From Sphagnum magellanicum (lineage: Eukaryota > Streptophyta > Sphagnopsida > Sphagnales > Sphagnaceae): a stretch of 64,000 nt of DNA. The notes under the pieces are model-generated. The model was not told the origin of the DNA and did not search any database. It saw nothing but the letters and a program-made list of their open reading frames with translations. The stretch's first letter is position 1. Each line of letters begins with the position of its first letter. Position numbers and translations under genes: made by a program. Where the stretch lies: positions 22,792,212 to 22,856,211 of the forward strand of contig CM038909.1 of assembly GCA_021904315.1 (NCBI GenBank), in the 5' to 3' direction. Positions 26,001 through 37,414 of the stretch are shown piece after piece.

Positions 26001-29000
26001 GCTGCATTTTTTTGGGTCATATCATCCATCTGTTGGACACATGTTCTGCTTGGTGTTTGCTTTTGTTCTATTTGATAGACCATTGTCTGACCATATTTCT
26101 CTCACTGGGTGTTTGTTGCTTGGCAGATGCTCTTTAAGCTTGTAGTCATAACAGTGCTCGTCATTGCGGAATCAGCAGACACTTGCATCAAAACAGTGGG
26201 TTTCTCAGGCCAGCCTTTAGCTTTCCCTATTGAGATAATTCACATCTTGCTCTCTTCTTGCATGCAGAATGACTTCAAACTGCATTTCACCAGCAATATC
26301 AGGAACTCACTTCAACTATGTCTTGCAGATGCTCAGGAATTCCAAAGTGGCCCGTGTTCTTCCTCGAATAATTGAATCTGCTAAACATGACCGCAATGCA
26401 GTATTGCGTGCAAGGTGGTTAACTCTTACATTTTGGCCTCTCTGCATGGTACTGGCCAAAACTTGATAGCAATCTGTATCTGCTGACATGATACAGGGGG
26501 AAAAGGTGGGGCAGAAGTCTAATGTCCTCATTGTATGTGAAGGTGCTGTGAGTATGCACTACTGATGCTGGAGGAATGGTCAGAGTCCTCAGAAATGCAG
26601 CGTGCTGCTGAGCTTTACCAGGAGCTCATCAAGTGCTGTTGTGGTGACGCCATGGGTGAGGTGTGATTACTGTCACTCCACTGTCTTTGTGTCATTCTGA
26701 TAAGAGCTGCTTTCACTTTTCATGGTCCAGCTTTTCAACCCATGACATGCAAATTTGAGGTTCAGAATCTGACAAGAAGTTGAATTACAAAAGACATAAA
26801 GAAGCTCACGGCTCTGGGGGGGGTCTGTTTTGAGTTTTCCCAAGACATTTCATAGTTTCTTCTGTTGCAGGTTCGCTCCACAGCAAGGATGTGTTATCGG
26901 GTCTTTGCTAGGTGCTGGCCTGATCGTGCTCGTCGTCTCTTTCAGACATTGGATCCCAACATCCAAAGAGTGAGTGTCACCCATTTCCTGATTGTCCCAT
27001 TAGAGGTTGTGCACTGCAGTCAGGAAACTCACTCACTGCTGAAGTTTTGCAGAGCTTTTTTGGGAGTCTGATTACTGATATTTGTATGTGTTGCTGTGGG
27101 TGCTTTTATAGCTCATAAATGAAGAGGACCGAGGATTTCACAAGAGCTTTTCTTCCCTGGCTGTCCATGATAGGGGTTCTTATCAACAACAGCCGTTGAG
27201 GCAATCCACAGGAACCCTTGTTGCCGCACAGCCTATGACAGGGGGTGGGTCCACATTGCCATTCTATGAAAACTCGACTAAAACGACAAACAACAGCAGC
27301 ATGAATCTAGTTGCTGGGGTAGGTGCAGCCAACTCATCAAGCCTTTCGGTGAGCAAGTCAATAGATGTGGCCCCTGACAGGACTCTAGAAAGTGTGCTGC
27401 AAGCAAGCCAACAGCAGGTAAATGCCATTGAGACCATGCTTAGAGGCTTTGACACTAGCGACAAGGGTGCAGTCTCCACAGCAGTCCGCATGGCTGAAAG
27501 GGATCCAGGTACGAATATACCTGCAGTTGTGCCTTCTTATTCTTGGAATGTTGCCCTAGAGAACACCAAGGATGCTATGGGAAAGGTCTAAGGTGGTTGG
27601 ATTCATCCTTTCATGGGCAATCCTAATACTGTGGTGCAATTGTACTGCAACAATTATCGCAGTGGGTGGGAGCTACAGAAAGATACATGCACCTGCTACA
27701 ACAGGTCCCGTGCGCCTGGCAATTGATCCTCCATCTGCTCGTGATCCTCCTCATCCTGCATCAGCACCTGCATCTACCCAAAGCAGCTCACGAGCAATTG
27801 TGCTGGCTGGAGCAAACTCCTCCGGTTATTCACGTTCCAATAATTCCAGCACCTTGACTGCCCTTTCTGCATTGGGAGGCTCAGATAGATTAGGACTTAT
27901 GAATGTAACAAGTAGAGAAACTGGAGGTGGAGCACCAATTGGTGTGAACCGGGATACTCCAAGAGTGTCAGCAGAACAGTCAGCGAAGAGGATACCTATG
28001 AATACAGAGAGGCTTCATCAGAGTCTTGCCAATGGAGATTATGGAGATGGTAAAGGAGCAAAGCGTGTTCCAAGGCTGGAAGCACAAATTGAGAAATTAT
28101 TGGCTGATTCGTCTTTCAATACAGTTCCTGCATATCAGAGGCCCCTTCTTCGACAGGCTGGATCAGGAAGGTCATCAGGGACTGGTAGGAACAGCAATGA
28201 GGAGAATCAGCTGCTAGTGGGGATAAATTCCTATGGAGAAGCTAATAGCTATATGGATGGCTTGATGACCTTGAGTGATGCTTTAACTGAAGGACTGAGC
28301 CCTGCTGCAGACTGGTCAGCACGGGTTGCTGCATTTACATACCTCAAGAAACTTCTTCAGCAAGGACCTAAAGGGTTACAAGATGTTACGCAAAGCTTTG
28401 ACAAAGTCATGAAGCTTTTCTTTGAGCATTTAGATGACCCACATCATAAAGTAGCACAGGCTGCACTCTCCACACTGGCTGAGCTTGTACCAGCTTGTCG
28501 CAAGCCTTTTGAGGCATATCTGGAAAGGATTCTCCCACATGTCTTTGCACGATTGGTGGATTCAAAAGAGGCGATTCGGGAACTTGGTAGCTCCACCCTG
28601 GAGGCTGTAGGCAATACTTACAGTATTGATATGTTGCTCCCTTCACTTCTAAGGTCACTAGATGAGCAGCGTTCTCCAAAGGCCAAGGTTTCTGTTATAG
28701 AATTTGCCATAGCTGCATTTTCTAAGGTTGCCCTCACTGGTGAGGCATCAGGTGGAAGTGGGTTTCTCAGACTTTGGCTAGTTAAGTTAGCTCCCCTGGC
28801 CAGTGACAAGAATCCAAAACTGAAACAGACAGCCACCACTGGCCTCATATCCTTGTATCGCTTTGATCCAACCACTGTTATGAACTTCATTCTTGGATTA
28901 CCTATTGAGGAGCAGAGCACCTTGCGACGTGCATTGAAGCAGTACACACCACGAATCGAGGTTGATCTTATGACTTATCTGCAACAGAGAACTCAGCGAA

Positions 29001-32000
29001 TACGCCCAAAGCCTGGCTATGATCAGGGTGATGGTCCTTCTACACCTGTGGAAGGAAGCAGTTTTTCATCACTAGTAGGTAACACTCAGCAAGTGGCATC
29101 AGCCTACTTGACTATGTCATTGAATAGCAGTGAAGGTGATCAAAAGTGGGGTGCCACTGGGCAAGCAGAGTCCACTTATCTTGGTCTTCTGGAAGGTAGA
29201 CAGGCACCAGCAATTGATTCACAGAAAAACTTATATCAGTCTCCAGAACCAGCGAAACCTCCTGGAGAGTCATTTGGTTACAAAAAGTCCCAAAGTATGG
29301 GAAATATAACCCAGAGCAGTCCACGCATGTCTACCCAGTGGTCTGACCAAGCTCAAAGTATTTATGACTCTGATGTAGGTGTAAGGCATGAGTATCCATA
29401 TACTGGTGTAATTCCTGTGGTCAATGCTCAGAGTATGGTAAATTCAGAGCCAAAGGTTGGGACAGTGACTACCCCTGATCCCAAGCTCCCAAATGAAGTT
29501 CCGTTGCAGATGCTGAACTCCAAGTCTCCTTCTCAGAGTCCTGGCTCTAGTGTTCCCAATCTTCTACATCAGGTGAGTTAACAAATCTTAGAGTCAAATT
29601 CTTAATCTAATTTTAAACCAGAATCCTCAGAGGCCAAGAATCTGCAGTACATTTACTGTGTGGAAAATGAACAGATGTCAAATCGAGGCAATGGTAAGCC
29701 AGCAGAGGAGAAGCAGGAAGCTTTGCAGCAACTAATTCTGCTCTCTCGTGCCAATGACTCTTCCACATGGTCTCAGGTGTGCCAATTCTTTCTTACTACT
29801 TGATGTATTCTGAACTCTTCCAGTCAGGTGGGGTTTGCTCGTGTTTGAGTGTAGGCCCTGAGCAGTTCCAGAAACATATTCCAAAGTTTGACTTGATTAT
29901 TCCATCTGTTGAGTGAATTTTTCAGGATCTATCTGTGATCTTTTGCTTTTCTTCTATACAGTGTCTTTTGAAAAGGGTAGGAATGTGATGGTGAAATTCT
30001 CAATGGTGCAAAAATTTACAAGGGAAAAGCTTACATTCTCCAATCAACTACTGGATTGAACTTGCTAGTTGGTGCTTTTCCAAAGCTAGCAGGGTTCCGT
30101 TTTTCTTACAGGATTATTTTTCCTATGCTCCAGTTGCTTGGTGGCACTTGGTTTATCTGTTGTTTCAAATTTCCTACATTAAGAACAGGAAACACATTTT
30201 CTGGTACAAAGTGACAAGGCGCTTTCTTCATGTAGATTCTAAGGCAGAGGGGTGTGTGTGTGTGTTGGGTGCAGTATTTTAATCAGATACTTACAGTAGT
30301 GCTGGAATCTCTTGATGATCCCAACTCCAGCATTCGGGAGCTCTCTCTCTCTCTTATTTTTGAGATGCTTAGCAATCAGGTCCCTTCTCCACAATGTTCC
30401 ATGATGTCTAGTTCTGTGGATTTCTCTTTTAAGTTCATTCTTGTCCATCCACCTGTTTACACTCAGCAATGCAATGTAAGGAAGAGGAAAAGGATCCTCT
30501 TGTGATATCATTTCACATGGATGTATCTCCATTTGTGTACCCAGATCTGTAGCTCCTGGATATATTTTCTCTGAGCAGTACTGATTACTATGTTGATGGA
30601 ACATTGCTTTACTGTTTGTGATTTTACAGAGAGCTAGTTGTGATGAAGCCACAGAATTGCTGCTAGAGAAGCTTCTCCATTCAGTGAGGGATTCTGACTC
30701 CAAGGTATGAAGTCCAACTTGCATGTGAGACTCAGGCTGTGAAGGATGTACTTGTTGATCCTTTTCAAATTAGATTATTTGCTTGCTATGGTTATATGCA
30801 GCTGGGTCTAGACCATTGTTTCATTGATTTGGGTAGTAATTGACTGGTGTCATTAGAATGCAGAACTTGCCAACAGATTTCACATATAATGGTTCAAATG
30901 TTGAACTGGCTAAGCAAGTCTATTCTGGGCTATGGAGCAAAACAATTCATCAGACATGTTAACCCTGAGAGACCATTGCAGGTGGTTGTTGCTGCCGACC
31001 GCTGCTTGAACACAGTGTTGATGCAGCTTGACACATACCGCAGTCTGACTGTATGTACTACTTGCCATCTTCTGCCATCAATTTTCCTTTGGTCAGACCT
31101 TATAAGAAAACATTACTGTCTGGGTAATAAATCAGAGAAGAAGATTTGGTCAGTGGGTTTAACAATTTCACTGCAGACATGCATAGTGATCCTTCATGTG
31201 CATCATTGCTTTATATTTTTCCTGCAAGGAGTAGGAAGCTTTTAGGTCTAGGTGCTCTTGGTGTACATTTGACCCCCCTTGAAGTGTAGGCTGTACTTAG
31301 TGTGTGCAATCTGAGCTCATAAACCTCTTGCAAGGTGGCTACATTACCACCTGCTTAACAGTTGAATATACTCTGGGTTCTCATTATACCTGTGTGTCAC
31401 GTACCAGGTTGTGGTGCCGTTGTTGGTCTCTGAAGATGAAAAGGCGCTTGTGATTTGTATCAGCTGCTTGACAAAAGTACATCCACTTCTCCATGTTACC
31501 TCATATGTGTCAAAGTTTTCTCAGCTCAGATTCTCAGTTATAATGATTGAAAGCACTTTGCAACAGACATTTGTGGGGCATCTCATCACATGAGTCTTCA
31601 CAATATCTCATTTTTTTATACAAGTAGATTCCCTTCAGTGTTATTTTTTCTGTGAAAACAGTTCTGATGTTTGAAAATACTTGCATTGAACAGCTTGTTG
31701 GCAGACTTCCTTCAGAGGAGCTCATGGAAAAATTGCCTTCCTTCTTGCCAGTGCTGTTTGATGCATTTGGCAACCAAAATGCAGAAGTCCGAAAGGTACA
31801 CATATAGTTTTCTTTTTCCTTTCTTGATTACTATTATTGCTCAGTAGTGGAAGTCTTATTGTGTTAGTTCTGTAGAACGAGTCAGATAAATAAGTTAGAT
31901 AAATCTTCTCATTCTCTCATGGATGCTACTGCAAACAGAATATGATGACTACATTCCTAATGTAGAATGTACAGCTGCTTACTATTACATGGTGGCTGAA

Positions 32001-32443
32001 TTGTTGGGCAGACGGTGGTCTTTTGTCTGGTTGAGATCTACATCGTGCTGGGAAAGGCTTTTGTTCCATATCTGGGGAGCCTAAGTAGCACTCAGCTACG
32101 ACTTGTCACTATCTATGCAAATCGTATTTCTCAGGTATATTTCCATCTTTCCACCCACTGTCCTGTGCCAGGTTTTTGTAAGTTGTACTCATCTTTTTTC
32201 ATAAAATCTCAGCATTGTGTTTTAACAGTTTCAAGTCAGACAGTGAAGATTGGCTTGTAAGCTTTCATGACTGTGCGGCATTCTTGACCAAAAATTCTGT
32301 ATCCTTCCTGAGTGGTTTATCACAGCTAAAGCAGCAGTCCTGTTATGTCTGGTCAAGATAAGTGGTGTATCTGACAATAAAGGTGATTTTTTCTTTGGCA
32401 GGCCAGAACAGGCATGTCCCTAGAGACACCACCACAAATCTAA
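23028..32443 (+). CDS. CLASP: CLASP, CLIP-associated microtubule protein
   Basis: Complete 22-exon gene for a cortical-microtubule-binding CLASP, which stabilises plus ends and attaches microtubules to the cell cortex in plants. Exons: 23028-23360, 23489-23644, 23989-24051, 24327-24395, 24739-24997, 25164-25325, 25536-25633, 25873-25947, 26127-26195, 26329-26414, 26543-26660, 26871-26969, 27112-27508, 27705-29572, about 29675-29776 (start could be 29648), 30275-30379, 30630-30704, 30982-31050, 31408-31476, 31694-31795, 32012-32134, 32402-32443. All joins are GT-AG and keep phase. The protein is about 1,512 aa (Arabidopsis CLASP about 1,440). TOG1 lies at about 1-230 (start MEEAIAQLQAKDTKERMAGV), TOG2 at about 295-530, a Ser-rich linker at 530-840, TOG3 at about 843-1093 and the helical C-terminal domain at about 1285-1512. 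The ATG is chosen because it matches the family N-terminus. Only the exon 15 start is ambiguous. Confidence 0.96.
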
Positions 32444-33732
32444 TCAGGTCAATCAGGTGGCTGAACAATGTCCCTTTATATATACGTGGGTGAGACTGGA
32501 TTCATTTTCATGGTAACTGGTTATTCTCTGGACCATGTGGAGCATGTTATCAAACAAATTTTTGTCATGTTCAATACAAAACATACAGCTGGGTTGGTTT
32601 CTCTGTGCATACTAAAAATTTAGACACCACACTGACCACAGAGCTTCCCTGCTGTCCCAGAGCTTCTGTTTGTGACAATCAGTCGGTGTTCTTGACTTGA
32701 TGAAAGCCAAGCAACACATTCTCCCAGCCCACTGAAGTAGTGCTTGCCTCTGGGTTGGAACCTCCCCCAAATTTATATTACAAACTATGTGTCAAGAAAA
32801 ATGTACTTTTTCCTTGTTTCAAGGGCTTCTTAATCCCAAGTGGGAACCTTTTCAGAACAGAACGTTTCCTTCTCTCTCTCTCTCTCAGGTTCTTAATCAC
32901 ATGCCTGGGTTTCCTGCTGGGTTTCCTTATTTGTATTCACATTTTTTCTTGGGTAATATTGCCCATCTTTTTTATGTTTTGTTGAGTGAGCTATAGCTGT
33001 TATTATCATCAATTCCACCCATTGTTGTTAGGCTTCTTACAAAGACTAAGTACTCTAGCTCACGTCTGATATTGACTCTCCAACCAATGTAGATAGCTGA
33101 CTAATTTGTGTGGGAGATTGTGATAATTGGTCATCATAATACAATGTTCACATTCACAATGGCTTAATGTAGCTGCTTCTAAATGTTGTGTCTATTAGCT
33201 TTGCACTCTTCTTTACTGCAGACCTCACTCCAAAAAATAGCACATATACATCGAATATCTCCAACACCTGTTTCATAACATGGGCATCTGTGAAGCATTT
33301 TTCATTTCCATATTTCCAAAAGTGAAGACTCTTCACAGGTCTACATCAACAAGATTTATCTAGAACATCCATAGCCTAATCAATTATTCTCTGGATCAAT
33401 GAAAGAATCATTTCAGCAAAATTATTGTACATCGCAATAGCAGAGGAAGGATTTCTCTGAAGACAACAACATTACACATGCTAACCTAATTTAACCAAAT
33501 AATGCTCAAGTTTTGCTGCACCCTTGCCCGCCCTTCTCAGCCTCTCCTATTCTGCACACATCAACCAAAGCTTTGAAAAGAGTGCACAGGTTCTCTCAAA
33601 GTTGCGAACAGGAAATAGTGCAGACATGTGGGAGTTACAGATTTTCAGAAAGGTACAGGAGACCGCAACATGACCATTATAAATAAAGGATATAAGGGAG
33701 TTGCGTGAGGATCTCGTACACTCATGAAGAAC
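32444..33732. other. CLASP 3' region and tail-to-tail spacer
   Basis: Holds the 3' untranslated region of CLASP and, from the other side, of the minus-strand oxidoreductase. A (CT)n stretch sits at about 32,872-32,887. ORFs here look unlike proteins. No other gene seen. Confidence 0.6.
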
Positions 33733-36682
33733 CTAAAAGTTCAACAGAATCCTATTCTTGGGCACACCATCTGCCAAAAGCAGTGCAGTCACATCCTACA
33801 ACAAACAGAATAGAGGCCAATTTCAGCACTCTTACCATACACCACAACAGAACAAAGTCAGTGAACAATCAAGCTTGATGCTCATCACATCTTGAAAGGC
33901 ATAGACTCTGCTCTATCAGTCTCTGTAGGTCCCATCAATAGCATATCTTCCAACCCGTATCTGAGTGTTACTAATGTGGAATCCACTCTTCACATGACAC
34001 AGTCGTAAGTCTAAAAAAAAAGTAGAGTGGAAGGAGAAGACTTTAAACTAATACAGAAGGTCAGCAGAGTCAAGGCGTGGGTCACACATACCTGAGCCAT
34101 TTCCTTGTGGCCACATAAAAATGCACCTGCTTGGGCTGCCTTGATAATGCCCTTTGTCTTTGCAAAAGCAGCCTGAAACCACATCCAATTCTTGGTATCT
34201 CAGGGCTTTATCCAGTGTCCATCAGAACATATGCCACATAAGTGATGCATAACCAAACATGGATCTGTTATAGTGTATGGAGTGGCTAGAGTCATCTCTG
34301 CTAGAATAGAGGACTCTGCGCAAAGAAACCAAGTCTACAACCAATTGGTTGTAGCCCTCTAGCCCTAATTCTCTTCACAAGATCATTACATTCACTGTAG
34401 AAACTCCAGCTGATGAAATCTAAGCCTGTAGATTTTGATCCAGGATCTTAAGAATGTCATCCAAAAGTATGACCTCACAAACAAGCATCAACAACACATG
34501 TAAAGTGAAGAAATGACCTGAACATAACCCTGTTCACCAGTCCAGTCATCATCAGGCTGAGACAGCACTGGCACTACTACAACACCTGAGGCTTCCCACT
34601 CCTTAAATTTATCCTGCATCAACCATCAGGGTATTGCTTCAAGACTCTGCCAATGGATAAACTAAAAATCAGAAAGCCACTTAATGACTGTGACTCCTAA
34701 TATCATGATTTCAAGTGTGATTTTGGATCTTGCTCCATATGATCAACTGTATTCATTACAAATATCCTGGATACAGCTTTCTGCATGTACCTGATATGCC
34801 ATTCGCCCTAAGTTTCTTGCACCATAATATAGACGAACATCTTGTCGCTTATGAGCATCAAAACCAGCCTCCATAAGAGAGCGAATTGGGCTGTCCTGGA
34901 GAGTGACCAACTGTGAGCTCAAAGATAGTCTACACTTTAAGCACTGCTAAAACATGGACAGTCATCGAAATGTGAATTATCAACATCAAACATGCTTACA
35001 AAAACTAAACTCAACCTCCACACCTCTCTCCAGAATCCACCTCAATACAACAGGGATCCTCAAAAGTGGTTAAACACAACCCCATCTGAGGTTATCTGAT
35101 TAGTTAATGAGGATATAGTTCTTGAGTTGGGTTCCAAGCAGGAAGTGTAGTGACATCAGTGTTATGTGTACTCCCTTTCTATAACTGAAAGGAGCCTGGA
35201 GACTTGCAGAGAGAGTCACACTACAAATAACCAAATCTGCAGTTCAAAGGGAATATAGAAAACATCAAGTTAGAAAGTTGCTAGAAGTTCTAAGGCTGGA
35301 GGATCTACCTGATCCCGGATCCAGTAGCAAACAGCAAAACAGTAGGGAAATCTTCAGCTGGAGCCACCTGTTCTACATTGAAGCCATTACCCATGACTTG
35401 GCTGAGCTCCACCCTGTCTCCTTTTCCCAGGCTGCAAAGAAGGCCTGATGTGCTGCCTTCCACTGACTTAACTAAGAATTCTAGTGAGCCCTTAGCAGCA
35501 ACATTTGGGGGTGAAGCAATTGCTAAAAACACTGGTTTATTGTCTCCAACTTTGACCTGCATTCAACATAGATGCATCAGTCAGATTTGAGAATCAAACA
35601 CAAGGACAACATGACAACAAGATATTACCCTAAATTTCAATATGCCTGAGCCAAATACTGTTAATCCCTAACTGTACAGAGACTCCATTCACATTCATAT
35701 TCTCAGACATGGCAATCTCCCTCCATTGGAAGGTACAGTATGTTGGTTCAAGCTTTGACATGTCTCCATGTAAAACCCTAACTGTGCAGAGACTCCATTT
35801 GCATTCGTATTCTCACAGATATGGCAATCTCCCTCAATCTGAAGTTATGGTATGTTGCTTCAAGCTTTGACATATTTCTATGCAAAACCCCAACTGTCCA
35901 GAGACTCCATTCACATTCATATTCTCACAGACATGGCAATTTCCCTCCAATGGAAGTTCCAGTATGTTGCTTCAAGTTTTGACATATCTCTGTGTAAAAC
36001 CCTAACTGTGCAGAGACTCCATTACACTCCTATGCTAACAGACATGGCAATCTCCGTCCATTGGAAGCTATGTTGCGTCAAGCTTTCATATATCTCCATG
36101 CTAGTTTGCAACATCAAAGTTCAAGATCTCCCGCAGTTGGCTACAAATAGGTACCGGCCACTGGGAAATCCTCAAACCCTAGAATTGGCCACGATAACCA
36201 TCACGAGCAGATGCATGACTGCGAACAATCAAGGCAAGAGAAGAAGATGAGGAAATCTTTCTCCACACCTGAACAAACTGGCCCGGCCTCGTATGGCCAT
36301 CCATCAGCTCTCGATTCCCACTGACATCCAGCACTAGTTGGAAATGCTGCTCTGAAGCCCGACCGATATCCGCAACGGGTGCTTCAGCCCACAACACTTC
36401 CTGCTTCCACACAGCTCGCGCCAACGCACTTCCACTTCTACTACCGCTGTAGTAAGAACGGCGAGACAAAACTCCCAAATCCAGCACCTTCCGCCTCCGC
36501 AAGGCGCCCAGCCTTACTACAAGCCCACATCCCGCCATGGCCGATACTGCAGGCCCTCCGCCGGCCACACGGCAGCTACGTGTGGGAACATAAGAAGAAG
36601 AAGAAGAAGAAGAAGAAGGCGAGAAAGGGAGGAGATGAGCCGATGTACTGCAGGGCAGAACAGATGCAGCAATGACCGCCAT
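33733..36682 (-). CDS. Plastid FNR-like NAD(P)H/FAD oxidoreductase
   Basis: Six-exon gene of the ferredoxin-NADP reductase-like family related to Arabidopsis At1g15140 and kiwifruit pKIWI502. Exons in transcript order: 36682-36269, 35556-35309, 34890-34791, 34613-34518, 34172-34092, 33795-33733; all are GT-AG and in phase, giving 333 aa. Residues 1-60 are Ser/Arg-rich with a poly-Ser run from an (AAG)n tract and look like a chloroplast transit peptide, making the protein somewhat longer than the roughly 295-aa relative. The FAD-binding half follows (PGQFVQ joined to VKVGDNKPVFLAIASPP). The NAD(P)-binding half has FATGSGISPIRSL, YYGARNLGRMAYQ, LSQPDDDW and LCGHKEMAQ, ending RILLNF. The ATG at 36,682 is chosen as the first plausible transit-peptide start; an in-frame upstream extension to 36,820 is possible. 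The natural electron partner is unknown. Confidence 0.93.
35666..36112. repeat. Four-copy ~112-bp minisatellite in intron 1
   Basis: Four head-to-tail units start at 35,666, 35,776, 35,888 and 36,000 with the phrase CCCTAACTGTGCAGAGACTC or a near copy. Each then runs through GACATGGCAATCTCCCTCC and GTTGCTTCAAGCTTTGACAT. Spacing is 110, 112 and 112 bases. The array lies wholly within the first intron of the oxidoreductase gene. Confidence 0.9.
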
Positions 36683-37414
36683 CGCTGGAGCGCAGCAAAG
36701 GCGAGGGGCGGTGGCAGAGACACGCAAGGGGGGGGGAACAGAATTAGGGTTTACTCCAACCCCTGTTGCACTGTTCTTACAACTGCCTCTGTTGGAGGTT
36801 AGCCCTAGAGGCCCCTTCAATGGCCCTACGTTTTTGGGTACCTAGGCACAAGGGCTCTAAGTAGAGGCCCTTCCCTGTTTTTGTATGCCTATGATTAAGG
36901 ACCGTAGTCCAAGTGACAGGGCACCCCTTGGCCTTGTTCACAGGTATAACTAATCTCAAGTTTCAACACAAGCCAAAATATCAGCTTTCAAAAATCCTCA
37001 TATAATTAAAAAAATAGACCTTAGGCTATATTACCTAGGGGCCTATAAAAGTCCCTTAAGCTACTATACTCTATATAATGAATCTAAACACAAGGTCCTT
37101 CTTGCCTTGGTAGAGTTAGGCGAAGGCCAACAAAAGGTCCCTGATTTTGCAGCTCCATTGGTAGTCAAAACCCTAAACCTAATGCGCTACATTCTGGATG
37201 ATATTCGCACCGCAGTGGTGTGTGGAAATCAAATCTCCTTCGCCAAACAAGGCCACACTGGTTCCCTTTTGCCGCCAAGAATTTGACTCAAATTGCTCTT
37301 CGTATTAGCAGAAAGGATTTTGATTCATTTCTTGTGCTTCCCGGCATTGTTCCTCGTCTTCAATGCCGATTCTTCAGTTGCCGCAGAGGAGGCTCATTCT
37401 TGTCTGCGTGCAAG
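36683..37414. promoter_or_regulatory. Divergent promoter region, oxidoreductase/TFIIIA
   Basis: The 732 bases between two start codons facing away from each other must contain both 5' leaders and both promoters. No convincing TATA box is visible; a TACTATACTCTATATAATG phrase at about 37,062-37,080 is the best candidate, for the rightward gene. Shared regulation is inferred only from the geometry. Confidence 0.5.

Noticed and set aside
27572-29581. 669-codon ORF as a stand-alone gene
   Set aside because: It is the large internal exon (27,705-29,572) of CLASP plus read-through intron sequence, and it holds the third TOG domain.
37220-37414. Longer TFIIIA start at 37,220
   Set aside because: That start would need GTG; the first in-frame ATG is at 37,415, and the extension has no finger motif.
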